A DNA stretch of 64,000 bases from Veronia pacifica (lineage in GTDB: Bacteria > Pseudomonadota > Gammaproteobacteria > Enterobacterales > Vibrionaceae). The DNA is taken from assembly GCF_001707825.1 (NCBI RefSeq), contig NZ_LYBM01000004.1:1-64000 (forward strand). Reading direction: 5' to 3'. Both the position numbers and the translations under genes were made by a program. Positions 9,826 through 18,870 of this stretch are shown here, in pieces (the first letter of the stretch is position 1; every line of letters starts with the position of its first letter). A model generated the notes under the pieces. That model had not been told where the DNA came from, did not search any database, and worked only from the letters and a program-made list of their open reading frames with translations.

Positions 9826-10576
9826 ATTTACATTATCGTCGCTGCTCGATCTCACCAAAGCGCAGCAGGTGATGGCGCTGGCAGAGATCAACGCCGAGCT
9901 GGAAACATTGAGTGCGCAGGAACGTGTGCAGTGGGCGTTGGAAAATTTGCAGGGTGAGTTTGCCCTGTCATCCAGTTTTGGTATTCAGGCCGCCGTTATG
10001 TTGCATCTGGTCACTCAGGTCAAACCTAACGTGCCTGTTATCCTGACTGATACGGGCTACTTATTTCCTGAAACCTATCAGTTTATTGATGAACTGACTG
10101 ACAAATTGTCATTGGACTTGCGCGTATATCGTGCCGAGCAAAGTGCTAACTGGCAGGAAGCACGTTACGGTAAGCTATGGGAGCAAGGCGTCGAGGGTAT
10201 TGAGAAATACAACCGCATCAACAAGGTTGAGCCAATGCGTCGCGCCCTTGATGAGCTTAATGTCAGCACCTGGTTCTCTGGTCTGCGTCGTCAACAGTCG
10301 AGTACCCGGGGTACCTTGCCTGTACTGGGTATTCAAAATGGTGTGTTCAAGTTTTTGCCTGTCATTGACTGGAGCAATAAAGATGTCCATCAATATCTGA
10401 CTGACAATGACTTGCCTTATCACCCGCTGTGGGAGCAAGGTTATGTATCGGTTGGGGATGTACAGACAAGCCGCAAGCTTGAAGCTGGCATGACAGAAGA
10501 AGAAACCCGTTTCTTCGGCCTCAAGCGAGAATGTGGTTTGCATGAAGATGACGTGACTGATGGTGCGGGTATTTAA
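9818..10576 (+). CDS. cysH: Phosphoadenosine phosphosulfate reductase
   Basis: CysH reduces PAPS to sulfite and PAP with thioredoxin or glutaredoxin as donor. The 252-residue protein has the PP-loop-type nucleotide-binding start [12 protein letters not shown] (near residue 46), the conserved [14 protein letters not shown] segment and the C-terminal catalytic motif ECGLHEDD with its single redox cysteine. The additional cysteine pair that marks iron-sulfur APS reductases is absent, so it uses PAPS. This agrees with the cysC kinase elsewhere in the window. It overlaps cysI by 8 bases and ends just before a strong terminator. Confidence 0.97.
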   Translation: MPEFTLSSLLDLTKAQQVMALAEINAELETLSAQERVQWALENLQGEFALSSSFGIQAAVMLHLVTQVKPNVPVILTDTGYLFPETYQFIDELTDKLSLDLRVYRAEQSANWQEARYGKLWEQGVEGIEKYNRINKVEPMRRALDELNVSTWFSGLRRQQSSTRGTLPVLGIQNGVFKFLPVIDWSNKDVHQYLTDNDLPYHPLWEQGYVSVGDVQTSRKLEAGMTEEETRFFGLKRECGLHEDDVTDGAGI

Positions 10577-10595
10577 GCTCTGTTATCACGTAAAG

Positions 10596-10625
10596 AAAAA
10601 ACGGTGCCAATTGGCACGTTTTTTT
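10596..10625. terminator. Bidirectional terminator between cysH and the lipoprotein gene
   Basis: The palindrome GTGCCAATTGGCAC (10604-10617) has an A-run before it and TTTTTTT after it. It can therefore stop transcripts from both the cysJIH side and the convergent lipoprotein gene. Confidence 0.85.
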
Positions 10626-10629
10626 GTGT

Positions 10630-12666
10630 CTAATTTGTATCTTCTGATCTTGAAACACAGGAAAAAAGATATTTCGTATCTATATGAGCGCGTTTTCCGC
10701 CAACCATTTCTCCTTGAAAGTACACTCCGTTTGCATAAATTTTTCTATTAGGCCCCCACCTCAGCACGTCAGGTGCCTCGTAGTCAAAAAACGTCGGTCT
10801 GTTTGGTACCCAGTCACCCGTCTCTCGCATCATCGGGAAAGTGCCATTGCGGTAATAATTAGAACAGAATTTTTGTGCATCAATTGGTTTCATTTTGACG
10901 TAGTCGACCACACCATGATGGTACTTTTCAGCGAAGAGTTGCCAATCACGGTCATCCAGTGTCATCAGTTGTTCCCAGGTGATCGGCCAAAAGAAGGTTT
11001 TGGTTTTTCCGCCCTTGGTCACTTTGAGTTTCACTTTGTACGGGAAGGCGATACGTGTCGGATCATTTGCATCAAAGACACGCGCTAGTTTTCCTTTGAA
11101 AGACTGATTGTCGAAAGTCAGGAGTTTGTTATTGCTGTAGGTTTTCATTTCCCGACAGATATGATTTTGCTTACTATTAGGTTCCCCATTCAGGTCAATA
11201 CAAAACAGCACTGGCTGACCTCTGAACAAAGAGGCCAAAACACTCGTTCCATCAAAAGGTGCAGGTGAGTTTGGATTCACGCTATTGAAAGCCCACATAC
11301 CGCCATCCATTGACTCCCAATTTGATGACTTAAATGACGGATAACCCTTGAGTACGGGTACTACTTTACCCGTTTCATCGAAACGACCTTTACCTTCAAA
11401 CCATGCGATATCTTCTTTAATACAGGTCTGACTGCCCGGACTGGTTGCATCATGTGGGGTGACACAAAACTCGATGGTATTTCCTCTTCCCTCATCCCCT
11501 TTCTGAAGCGTGTAGGAAAGATCATGACTTACGATTTCGTAATCGTTAGTGTCAGTTTCTCTATGGATCCGCCATTCATACATTGAATTTGATTCTGGGT
11601 CATGGTTCTTATCAAAATATTGATAACTACCAGTAACTTTGTGACCCTCAAATTTCGCCCCTGAAATATGAAGCTCAGTTGCTTCAGGGGCTGATGGATC
11701 GCTGCTGTAAATAAGTGTTCTTTGATTACAGGTCTCTTCGCCTGCTTTCGGGCTACCAGTTTTGGAATACGGCGTAATACACCCTTTCAGTGTGTTGAGC
11801 GCCATATTTTTATCAGGTGTGAATGTTTGGCCATGATTTGATTGTTTTTGATCACCCACGTACCAAGTAAAAAGCGATTTTGACGTGTCCTCTTCATCAC
11901 CATCCTCATCATTGAATGTGTATTTCAATGCCACTGTTTGACCGGATTTGACAATTCTGCCAAAGTCTTCAACGTCGGCTGTGGGGGCCAATCCATCTAT
12001 GGGTTGTATGGTATATGGCTGAGAGCAAGCTACCAGTGCACCGCTATCTTTTTTTTCCACACATGCTTCAACAGAGTTACCCTCTTCTTTCCTGCTATAG
12101 GGGTAATATTGACCCACTGGGGCACTATAATCTGCTTTAACTGTTCGCCAAATATACTTTATCCCATCAATGGGTAAGTTTTGGTATTTGTCATAGGCGA
12201 ATAAACGTAACTCACTCTTGTCATCGGAAATAACGATCTGAATAGGCTCAGGTTTTGGTTTTTCAATGATCAGAACTGGCTCGCTGCATTGCTGCTCACC
12301 CTGCTTTCGATCGCCCCGATTTATCGGCGTTACACAGAATTTTATTGAGTCATCGACCAGCGTATCATCGTCACCCACGGTATAAGTTTTGTTATAAGAG
12401 ATCGTGGTGTGGTTGCTGGTTTCCCAGTGGAAAGATGAACCATCCAATGAAGTGGGTATGCTGGATGAGAAAAATTCATAGCTGCCTTCGAGAGTTTCAC
12501 CGGGAAATACAGTTGTCGTGCGAGGTGAGATGTCTACATTGATGGCTTGAGGTATATCAGAATGGCTTCTTGCCTCGGGGGGAACGGATTGCGCTCCACT
12601 GCCGCCACCGCCACCGCAAGCACTGAGAAGACTTAGGCTCAAAAGAGTACACAGTTTCGTTTTCAT
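10630..12666 (-). CDS. Large lipoprotein with cysteine-paired Ig-like repeats
   Basis: A 678-residue exported protein with a lipobox (LLSAC, Cys17) and a GGGGGSG spacer; +2 is Gly, so outer-membrane sorting is expected. Four tandem units of roughly 90-110 residues each have a core Trp (W81, W173, W268, W365) followed by a cysteine pair often reading C[VI]TP...C: C111/C127, C202/C214, C296/C313 and C401/C415. A fifth pair, C489/C504, opens the C-terminal part, and two more cysteines lie near the end. The units look like Ig/PKD-type beta sandwiches with a disulfide hairpin. The C-terminal 230 residues match nothing I recognise. It is a single gene, convergent with cysH, with a shared terminator. 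An adhesive or surface role is possible but unproven. Confidence 0.75.
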   Translation of the reverse strand: MKTKLCTLLSLSLLSACGGGGGSGAQSVPPEARSHSDIPQAINVDISPRTTTVFPGETLEGSYEFFSSSIPTSLDGSSFHWETSNHTTISYNKTYTVGDDDTLVDDSIKFCVTPINRGDRKQGEQQCSEPVLIIEKPKPEPIQIVISDDKSELRLFAYDKYQNLPIDGIKYIWRTVKADYSAPVGQYYPYSRKEEGNSVEACVEKKDSGALVACSQPYTIQPIDGLAPTADVEDFGRIVKSGQTVALKYTFNDEDGDEEDTSKSLFTWYVGDQKQSNHGQTFTPDKNMALNTLKGCITPYSKTGSPKAGEETCNQRTLIYSSDPSAPEATELHISGAKFEGHKVTGSYQYFDKNHDPESNSMYEWRIHRETDTNDYEIVSHDLSYTLQKGDEGRGNTIEFCVTPHDATSPGSQTCIKEDIAWFEGKGRFDETGKVVPVLKGYPSFKSSNWESMDGGMWAFNSVNPNSPAPFDGTSVLASLFRGQPVLFCIDLNGEPNSKQNHICREMKTYSNNKLLTFDNQSFKGKLARVFDANDPTRIAFPYKVKLKVTKGGKTKTFFWPITWEQLMTLDDRDWQLFAEKYHHGVVDYVKMKPIDAQKFCSNYYRNGTFPMMRETGDWVPNRPTFFDYEAPDVLRWGPNRKIYANGVYFQGEMVGGKRAHIDTKYLFSCVSRSEDTN

Positions 12667-12886
12667 TGAACGTACCTAGTTTCTGGAAAGAGTGATGGAA
12701 ATATTTTGGTTTCTATAGTCCCTAGATAAAAAACGAGCACTTTTTGTCGCTCAATAAATCACCGTCCAATTGACTGTGGTCGGGAATATAAAACATCGTT
12801 TCTTTTAGGTAAAGAGATTTTAGGATTAATTTTTGTTCACTGCGGGAGTCAGCGGTTTATATGGTGGTTTTAGAAACGAGAGGTGT

Positions 12887-12917
12887 AAAAAAACCGGAAG
12901 CAAAGCTCCCGGTTTTT
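12887..12917 (-). terminator. Terminator downstream of tpx
   Basis: A stem with one mismatch (AAAACCGG...GC AAA GC...CCGGTTTT) has an A-run on its left flank, which reads as a U-run on the minus strand. It lies 20 bases past the tpx stop codon. Confidence 0.75.
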
Positions 12918-12937
12918 CGATAAAAAGTGTTACGCAA

Positions 12938-13435
12938 TTACAGCGCAGCCAGTGCCGCGTCGTAGTTTGGCTCTTCAGTGATCTCAGCAACACGCTCAGC
13001 GTGAACAACCAGACCTTTTTCGTTCAGGCAAACCACTGCGCGGGTAGCCAGACCTTTCAGTGCACCTTCGTTCAGGTTTACACCGTAAGCTTCAACGAAG
13101 TCAGTGTGACGGAAGAAAGATGCCATTTGTACACCTTCAATACCTTCTGCTGCGCAGAAACGACCAGTGGCGAAAGGCAGGTCAGCAGATACACAAACAA
13201 CAACGGTGTTTTCTTTTGCAGCAGCTTTCTCGTTGAACGCTTTAACACTTGCAGCACATACAGGAGTGTCGACGCTTGGGAAAATGTTCAGAACTACTTT
13301 TTTGCCTTGCAGGCTTTCTGAAGTCAGATCGCTCAGGTCTGCAGCACAAAGGGTGAATGCTGGTGCTTGTTGGCCTGCTGTTGGGAATGAACCTGAAACA
13401 GAAACAGGGTTACCTTGGAAAGTTACTTGAGACAT
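12938..13435 (-). CDS. tpx: Thiol peroxidase (Tpx)
   Basis: An atypical 2-Cys peroxiredoxin of 165 residues that reduces organic hydroperoxides with thioredoxin. The peroxidatic Cys60 is in FPSVDTPVC and the resolving Cys94 in GRFCAAEG, matching the Tpx family spacing. There is no export signal; Tpx is soluble in enterobacteria, and its compartment here cannot be settled from sequence. A paralogue with a lipoprotein signal lies 108 bases upstream on the same strand. The ATG at 13435 is followed by MSQVTFQGNPV, typical of the family. A terminator follows the gene. Confidence 0.97.
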   Translation of the reverse strand: MSQVTFQGNPVSVSGSFPTAGQQAPAFTLCAADLSDLTSESLQGKKVVLNIFPSVDTPVCAASVKAFNEKAAAKENTVVVCVSADLPFATGRFCAAEGIEGVQMASFFRHTDFVEAYGVNLNEGALKGLATRAVVCLNEKGLVVHAERVAEITEEPNYDAALAAL

Positions 13436-13543
13436 GATTAAACCTCTATCAATATAAAATGGTCAACTGACGCTTGAATGATTTTTTTGTATTCGCCACC
13501 TTAAACATTCACTGTGGCGAATCAATGAAAAGCGTTTCTAACT

Positions 13544-14155
13544 TTATGCTTTTTCAGCAATTTCAACCGCTTTTTCCAGATCTGGAATGGTCGTCAGTTC
13601 TGGTACGCGCTGAATATGCAGAACTTTACTGTCTTTACCGACGACAATGATGGTGCGTGTCAGCAAGCCAAGCGCATCGATTTGGGTGCCGGTTGATGCG
13701 CCGAATTCGTGGCTGCGGGCATCAGACAGGAAAGTCACCTGATCGGTAATTTTTGCGTGCTTTTTAAAGTTTGCCTGAGCAAATGGTGTGTCAGCACTTA
13801 CTGCATAAAAATCAATGTCTAGGTTCGGATGTGCTTCGACAAACTCACTCAGTTCATGAGCCTGTTGATCACAAACGGGGGTATCGATAGACGGCATGAT
13901 GCTGTAGATACGAACCTTGTTGCTTTTTGAAGCTGTATCGTGATCAGCAAACGCTTTGTCTTTCAGCAACGCCGAAGGCATATTGTCACCAACATGCAGT
14001 GAGTTACCCGCTAGATTGAAAGGGTTATTCTCGAGTGTAACGATTTGACCTTGGCCCAGTCCAGATGAAAGTTCAGTTTTCTCGAATTGTGGTTTGTTCG
14101 CACAACCTGAAACGATGGCAGCAACGGCAAGAGCCAATAGACACTTCTTGTTCAT
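13544..14155 (-). CDS. Tpx-like peroxiredoxin lipoprotein without resolving cysteine
   Basis: A 203-residue protein with a lipoprotein signal peptide (VSGC, lipidated Cys18; +2 is Ala, so not inner-membrane retention by the Asp rule) and a Tpx fold. The peroxidatic motif MPSIDTPVC (Cys95) is intact. The position aligned to the resolving cysteine of Tpx is Lys131 (FAQANFKKH), and no other cysteine exists in the mature protein besides the lipid anchor. It is therefore predicted to act as a 1-Cys enzyme at the envelope or to use another thiol partner. It lies upstream of tpx on the same strand, so the two may be cotranscribed. An FNR-like box lies 23-36 bases before its start. Confidence 0.85.
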   Translation of the reverse strand: MNKKCLLALAVAAIVSGCANKPQFEKTELSSGLGQGQIVTLENNPFNLAGNSLHVGDNMPSALLKDKAFADHDTASKSNKVRIYSIMPSIDTPVCDQQAHELSEFVEAHPNLDIDFYAVSADTPFAQANFKKHAKITDQVTFLSDARSHEFGASTGTQIDALGLLTRTIIVVGKDSKVLHIQRVPELTTIPDLEKAVEIAEKA

Positions 14156-14177
14156 TTCTCAGTGTTTCCTGATTTGA

Positions 14178-14191
14178 ATGATTTAGATCAA
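14178..14191. promoter_or_regulatory. FNR-like box upstream of the Tpx-lipoprotein gene
   Basis: ATGAT-TTAG-ATCAA matches the FNR palindrome TTGAT-N4-ATCAA at 9 of 10 fixed positions. It is 23-36 bases upstream of the start codon at 14155, so a bound regulator would sit close to the transcription start and would more likely repress than activate. The match is visual only. Confidence 0.4.
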
Positions 14192-14548
14192 AACTTTATG
14201 CATTTGGTTTTCATATTGCACAACAAAAATCAAACTTAAATCAAATCAATAGTATTTACCGAATAAGTATCACTGCGAGAGAAGGAAATTAATCAGTTTG
14301 TTTAAAACTCGAAGAACAATATCTTTACATTTAAATCAAATTACTCTTGATGGAAATGCGTACAAGGTAATGAAAATAATGATGTTTGGACGCTTAACGC
14401 CTTTGATATCCAACCTAGGTTATTACCACTTTGATATTAACCTGGCCGATTTATTTTTGTCCAATTTACTGGGTTTTTAGCTCTGACGATACGAGATAGG
14501 CTGATGTTTTGCGTTGTCAGTAAATGACGGTATCAGTCGGTGGATTGA
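14192..14548. other. Gene-free AT-rich stretch
   Basis: This 357-base stretch lies upstream of the Tpx-lipoprotein gene and downstream of fklB. It is AT-rich and should hold the promoter of the lipoprotein gene. A 60-codon open frame on the plus strand (14298-14480) has no ribosome site and an unconvincing composition, so I do not call it a gene. Confidence 0.5.
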
Positions 14549-14574
14549 CAAAAAAGCCAGCCTGTCGGCTGGCT
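14549..14574 (-). terminator. Terminator downstream of fklB
   Basis: A perfect 8-base stem, AGCCAGCC / GGCTGGCT, with a TGTC loop and an A-run at 14549-14555 gives a U-run for minus-strand transcripts. It lies 36 bases past the fklB stop. Confidence 0.85.
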
Positions 14575-14609
14575 CATTCGCTATGGTTTGATCAGCTATA
14601 ACCTGAAGA

Positions 14610-15230
14610 TCACAGGATCTCCAGCAGCTCTACTTCAAATACCAGTGCAGCATAAGGAGGGATCGCCGCGCCAGCGCCACGCTCACCGTATGCCAGATCC
14701 TGAGGAATATACAGTTTCCACTTAGAACCAGCAGGCATCATCTGAAGTGCTTCAACCCAGCCAGCGATAACGCCAGTAACTGGGAACTCAGCTGGTTGAC
14801 CACGCTCTACAGAGCTGTCGAAAACAGTACCATCGGTCAGCATACCGTGATAATGAACACGTACTTGCTTGTCGCTGGTTGGGATCTCGCCTTCACCTGT
14901 TACCAGAACTTCGTACTGCAGACCTGATTCGGTCACAGTTACTTCGTCACGCTTGGCATTTTCAGCCAGGAAGGTTTCGCCTTCAGAAGCTGCTGCTTTT
15001 GCTGCTTCTTCACGAACAGCTTCAGCTTTGGTGTGCAGTTCACGCAGTGCGTTGTTGATATCATCAACTTCCAGCTCTGGCATGTTACCTGCCAGTGCAG
15101 TCGCGATACCTTTTGCGATAGCGTCTACATTCAGGCCCTCAAGACCACTACCAGCAAGTTGCTGGCCCATTTGCAGACCGATGCCATAGCTGGCTTTTTG
15201 TTCTACGGTCTCCAGTTTTACTTCAGACAT
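14610..15230 (-). CDS. fklB: FKBP-type 22 kDa peptidyl-prolyl isomerase
   Basis: FklB is a cytoplasmic proline isomerase that helps protein folding. The 206-residue protein has the N-terminal helical dimerisation domain ([11 protein letters not shown], residues 1-85), a long Ala/Glu-rich helix, and the C-terminal FKBP domain from about 105, with [28 protein letters not shown] and the closing YGERGAG...IPP...LVFEVELL. There is no signal peptide, which separates it from FkpA. It is divergent from the ytfB-like gene, the same arrangement as in Escherichia coli. Confidence 0.96.
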   Translation of the reverse strand: MSEVKLETVEQKASYGIGLQMGQQLAGSGLEGLNVDAIAKGIATALAGNMPELEVDDINNALRELHTKAEAVREEAAKAAASEGETFLAENAKRDEVTVTESGLQYEVLVTGEGEIPTSDKQVRVHYHGMLTDGTVFDSSVERGQPAEFPVTGVIAGWVEALQMMPAGSKWKLYIPQDLAYGERGAGAAIPPYAALVFEVELLEIL

Positions 15231-15324
15231 GTTGTCTCTCTTTGTTTAGGTCATCAAAGTATGGAAGGATAACAGGTGAGACACTTCAGGCATACACCAA
15301 GAGCCTATAATCAGTGAGATTTAT

Positions 15325-15999
15325 ATGAGCCGGATTACAGCAGGGGAGCGTATTGCAAGCAAAAGGAAAGCAAAGCGGCGTCAGAAGATCACAAGGTCTG
15401 AGCTGATGGGCATTTTGTCAGAATTGCTGTCAACGCTAAAAAAAAATATGTCAGTATGGTCAAAGCAGTTACAGCATCTCTGGCAGCGGTTACCCTCTCG
15501 TCATCGAGCAGGGCTGGTCGTGGTTTCTGCGGTGTTGGTTATTTTATTGCTTTTACCTTTAGGGGAGAATGAACCTGAATCTGGGCCAGATCTACAAACA
15601 GTTGTGGATACGAGTAGTGAAAGGCAACCTGTAGCGATGGATAACACCGGGTTATCAGAATCAACACAAACTGATGAGGTTCGGGTGACTGAGTCAGATA
15701 CCAAAGAAAACGTGCTCTCTGAAAACGTGGCTGTTGATCGTCCAGACATCTCACACAAAGTAAAAGATGGCGACACGCTGAGCAGTATCTTTCGTCGCCA
15801 CTCGTTGTCTCTACCTGACTTGTACGCAATGATTAAAGTGGAAGGCAAAGGGAAAGCACTCAGCCGAATTCAGCCCGGCCAAAAGCTGCTGCTGAGTACC
15901 AACAATGAGGGACAGGTCAGCCTCATGAGAGTGACACGCGGGACCGATGAGTCGGTGACCTTTGTCCGCCAGCCCGATGGCAGTTTTCGTCGTCGCTGA
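15325..15999 (+). CDS. ytfB: OapA/YtfB-like cell-envelope protein with LysM-like domain
   Basis: A 224-residue inner-membrane protein. The cytoplasmic N-terminus (1-70) is strongly basic and resembles OapA_N, followed by one membrane segment (about 72-88, VVVSAVLVILLLLPL), an acidic Ser/Thr/Glu-rich linker and a C-terminal OapA/LysM-like domain from about 140 (HKVKDGDTLSSIF...IQPGQKL). YtfB binds glycans and affects cell division in E. coli; OapA affects colonisation in Haemophilus. Position divergent from fklB supports orthology. The ribosome site is weak (AGTGAG). It converges with elaA, leaving only 7 bases between the stops. Confidence 0.85.
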   Translation: MSRITAGERIASKRKAKRRQKITRSELMGILSELLSTLKKNMSVWSKQLQHLWQRLPSRHRAGLVVVSAVLVILLLLPLGENEPESGPDLQTVVDTSSERQPVAMDNTGLSESTQTDEVRVTESDTKENVLSENVAVDRPDISHKVKDGDTLSSIFRRHSLSLPDLYAMIKVEGKGKALSRIQPGQKLLLSTNNEGQVSLMRVTRGTDESVTFVRQPDGSFRRR

Positions 16000-16006
16000 T
16001 TGATAC

Positions 16007-16462
16007 CTAAGTGTGTTGTTTGATCATATCTGTATGGGGGATCCCGTCCTCCATGTATTCATCAGAACTGATATCAAAACCATGTTGGCGATAGAAGTCG
16101 ATAAGATGGGACTGCGCGCCCATGACCACGGCGTCGCCAGGCCACCTTTGTTTTATTTCCAGCAGCGCCTGCCCAACCAATTCATGTCCCGCACCATTGC
16201 CGCGTTCCGTGCTTGCGGTGACCACTCTTCCTATGGCGATTTGAGGATAAGCGAGATCTTTAGGCAGGATACGCGCATAAGCTGTTAGCTTATCATCACG
16301 GTAGCCAAGTAGGTGAAGAGTGTCCCGATGGAGGTCATGGCCGTCTAAATCCTGATAGGCACATTCCTGCTCAACCACAAAGACTTCACAGCGAAGTCGC
16401 AATAGATCGTAAAGCTGGCGGGTTGAAAGTTGTGAAAATGAGAGTGTGATCCACTGCATCAT
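16007..16462 (-). CDS. elaA: GNAT-family N-acetyltransferase ElaA
   Basis: A 151-residue single-domain acetyltransferase. The ElaA family pattern is visible: an N-terminal LYDLLRLRCEVFVVEQ..YQDLDGHD segment, the acetyl-CoA-binding region IGRVVTASTERGNGAGHELV (a variant of R/Q-x-x-G-x-G/A) and FYRQHGFD...YMEDGIPHTDM near the end. Its substrate is not established. The ATG at 16462 has AGGGA about 7 bases upstream. Confidence 0.93.
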   Translation of the reverse strand: MMQWITLSFSQLSTRQLYDLLRLRCEVFVVEQECAYQDLDGHDLHRDTLHLLGYRDDKLTAYARILPKDLAYPQIAIGRVVTASTERGNGAGHELVGQALLEIKQRWPGDAVVMGAQSHLIDFYRQHGFDISSDEYMEDGIPHTDMIKQHT

Positions 16463-16563
16463 GATAAGTCCCTCCGTTTTGTGCTTTATGGTACGGCAAT
16501 GATTGTATTCTTAGCTCACTTATCATTGATAGCACCCGAGGCCTTTTTGCGTTGAGAAATAAG

Positions 16564-16590
16564 AAAAAAACCACGGCTATACCGTGGTTT
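16564..16590 (-). terminator. Terminator downstream of cpdB
   Basis: A stem AAACCACGG / CCGTGGTTT with a CTATA loop and an A-run on the left flank forms a U-tailed hairpin on the minus strand, 20 bases past cpdB. Confidence 0.85.
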
Positions 16591-16609
16591 GAAGTTTAAA
16601 AGACCGAGG

Positions 16610-18562
16610 TTACAACTGCTGGAGGTCAATGCGATATTGCGCAAACCCTGAGTCGTCCTCTCCAATTTTTTCCATCGGATACTGACCATTCTTCTTGATA
16701 AAGGCGCTCGCTTTCTCGCTTGGTGAAGTTTCAAACATCACATCCAGCTTATTAGCAGTCTTGATAGGTTTAAATGTCCAGTTGTTATCTGCTTTTGGCA
16801 CGATTTGACCTTTTTCACGGCTGACGCGGGTGATGTAGTCTGCCAGCACAGTGCGGTTTTCATCTGGTGCTGCAAAGGCAATATGTTCTTTGCCAGTGCC
16901 CGGGAATTTACCCAGATAAGCGCGATAGTTGTTGGTTGCCACCAGGAAGGTTTGCTCTAAGTTCAGTGGTTTGCCGTTAAATGTCAGGTTCTGAATGCGG
17001 CTGGCGTTTTTATTGATCATCTGACATTCACCATCATAACGGGCTGGCTGGGTCACATCGACCTGATAGTTAACACCATCAATGATATCGAAGTTGTAGG
17101 TTCTGAAACCGTCCCAGTTAATCAGAGGCTGCACACCTGCTTTCTTTGGATCAATTTGATTGAACTGACCGGCTGTGCACTCAAGCCACTCTTTTACTTC
17201 TTTACCACTCACCTTCAGTGCGACCAGCGTGTTGGGGTAAAGATAGAGGTCTGCAGCATTGCGGAAGGTCATTTCGCCTGCTTCTACTTCAGTAAAGTTT
17301 GCTGGGTCGTTTTTACGGCCGCCCGCTTTGAAAGGAGCAGCGGCAGACAGAACAGGCAGCCCCTCAAGGTCAGGGTCGCCCTGAATAAAGCGTTCAACAT
17401 AATCTTTCTGGGCGAGGTTAACTATTTGAACTGTCGGATCGTCCTGAACCAGTGCCAGGAAGCTGTACATTTCATCACTTGACTTGCCAATCTTGGAGTT
17501 AACGAAGTCACGGGTTTGTTTGTGGTCGTTTTCCAGTGCAGTACGGATACCTGCATCCGGTTTCGCCATTGACTTACCATCGAAGATAGGACGAGCGTGG
17601 GCGTTACCTTCGACAACTTTCCACTTACCACTGTCATTATTCAAGGTCAGATCCATGATACCAACATGGCTTCCCCAGCGGCCCGGCATAACAGCCGTTA
17701 CACCATTGATGGTGCCTTTTTCATTATCGACACCCGGAATATAGTTGAAACCTTTGCCTGGGAAAACAGCGTGAGAGTGACCGAAGGCGATAGCATCGAT
17801 GCCCTCAACCTTTGAGAGATAATAAACAGAGTTCTCTGCCATGACTTTATAAGGTGCACGTGACAAACCAGAGTGAGGAATCGCAACGATGACGTCAGCG
17901 CCTTTGGCTTTCATTTCAGGCACCAGCTTTTTAGCGGTCTGCAGAATATCTTTTGCGATAACTTTGCCTTCAAGGTTCTTTTTATCCCACACCATGATTT
18001 GTGGCGGCACAAAGCCAATGTAGCCAACCTTAACCGTATGCTTCTGGCCGTCAGTGTCTGTCATGCTATGGCTTTTGATAATGTATGGGGTGAAATAGTG
18101 TTCGCCAGTTTTCGCATCAAAGACATTCGCATTGATATAGGGGAAGCCTGCGCCTGAAAGGCTGTTTCTTAAAAACTCAATCCCGTAGTTGAATTCGTGG
18201 TTACCTATGTTACCCACTTCGTAGTTCAACTGATTCATGGCTTTATAAACAGGGTGAATTTCCCCTTTTTCAATGCCCTTTGCTGCCATGTAGTCGCCCA
18301 TTGGGCTTCCTTGCAGCAGGTCACCGTTATCAACCAAAAGACTGTTTGTTACTTCGTTACGGGCGTTTTTAACCAGAGTCGCTGCACGGACAAGACCAAT
18401 TTTTTCACTTGGTTTGTCCTTGTAGTAGTCGTAATCCATTACGTTCGTATGAATATCCGTAGTTTCAATGACGCGAAGTTGAATAGTTTCCGCCATCGCT
18501 TGGCTGCTCATAGCCATCAAACCACTGAGCACCGCGACAGATAGAGGACGAAGAGAGAACAT
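16610..18562 (-). CDS. cpdB: Periplasmic 2',3'-cyclic-nucleotide 2'-phosphodiesterase / 3'-nucleotidase
   Basis: CpdB hydrolyses 2',3'-cyclic nucleotides and then 3'-nucleotides in the periplasm, so external nucleotides can be scavenged. The 650 residues begin with a signal peptide that probably cuts after AMA (residue 24). The calcineurin-like metallophosphatase domain has [14 protein letters not shown] (Asp36, His38), [23 protein letters not shown] and GHSHAVFPG. The C-terminal 5'-nucleotidase domain follows from about residue 390, including the substrate-stacking aromatic region VATNNYRAY. Length matches E. coli CpdB. CRP-like and PurR-like sites lie upstream. Confidence 0.97.
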   Translation of the reverse strand: MFSLRPLSVAVLSGLMAMSSQAMAETIQLRVIETTDIHTNVMDYDYYKDKPSEKIGLVRAATLVKNARNEVTNSLLVDNGDLLQGSPMGDYMAAKGIEKGEIHPVYKAMNQLNYEVGNIGNHEFNYGIEFLRNSLSGAGFPYINANVFDAKTGEHYFTPYIIKSHSMTDTDGQKHTVKVGYIGFVPPQIMVWDKKNLEGKVIAKDILQTAKKLVPEMKAKGADVIVAIPHSGLSRAPYKVMAENSVYYLSKVEGIDAIAFGHSHAVFPGKGFNYIPGVDNEKGTINGVTAVMPGRWGSHVGIMDLTLNNDSGKWKVVEGNAHARPIFDGKSMAKPDAGIRTALENDHKQTRDFVNSKIGKSSDEMYSFLALVQDDPTVQIVNLAQKDYVERFIQGDPDLEGLPVLSAAAPFKAGGRKNDPANFTEVEAGEMTFRNAADLYLYPNTLVALKVSGKEVKEWLECTAGQFNQIDPKKAGVQPLINWDGFRTYNFDIIDGVNYQVDVTQPARYDGECQMINKNASRIQNLTFNGKPLNLEQTFLVATNNYRAYLGKFPGTGKEHIAFAAPDENRTVLADYITRVSREKGQIVPKADNNWTFKPIKTANKLDVMFETSPSEKASAFIKKNGQYPMEKIGEDDSGFAQYRIDLQQL

Positions 18563-18645
18563 ACTAAAGACTCCAGTAGAGAGGATTATTTTCGCGGCCT
18601 ATTTATCATATAAAATGTCAATTAGAAGTATTTTGTATCTTCATA

Positions 18646-18661
18646 TGTGACATTGATCGCA
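18646..18661. promoter_or_regulatory. CRP-like site upstream of cpdB
   Basis: TGTGA-CATTGA-TCGCA matches the CRP consensus TGTGA-N6-TCACA with one mismatch. It lies about 84 bases upstream of the cpdB start, a distance compatible with activation. Carbon control of nucleotide scavenging would be sensible, but the assignment is by eye. Confidence 0.45.
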
Positions 18662-18663
18662 AC

Positions 18664-18691
18664 ATATAAACGTTTGCGTAATCGTTTTCGT
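18664..18691. promoter_or_regulatory. Two overlapping PurR-like boxes between cpdB and cysG
   Basis: The 16-base windows at 18664-18679 (ending AAACGTTTGCGT) and 18676-18691 (ending ATCGTTTTCGT) each match 13 of 16 positions of PurR operator forms. They abut the CRP-like site upstream of cpdB, a gene that releases nucleosides. This fits purine control but is not proven. Confidence 0.4.
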
Positions 18692-18870
18692 CCCCTCCTT
18701 TATTCGCCAATTCAGGCGCTGCGGCGCTTTACGGCATACCGTTTGCAATATTTCACTTTTTAATCATAACGCTCCCATACAACTGGTTATAAAAAATGAA
18801 TATTTAGAATTTCCAGTAATATCAGAGCGTCTTTATAGTGACTGGCAATGGAGAAAACAGGGTGATGATG
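18692..18870. promoter_or_regulatory. cysG upstream region
   Basis: This is the cysG side of a 308-base divergent gap. It is AT-rich near 18770-18830, where the cysG-cysDNC promoter probably lies. I see no clear CysB operator, whose consensus is weak. Confidence 0.35.

Noticed and set aside
12833-13321. 162-codon frame antisense to tpx
   Set aside because: It is a shadow of the highly biased tpx coding sequence, with a composition and start unlike real genes.
14298-14480. 60-codon plus-strand frame between fklB and the Tpx-lipoprotein gene
   Set aside because: No ribosome site or recognisable pattern, and it sits in an AT-rich promoter region.
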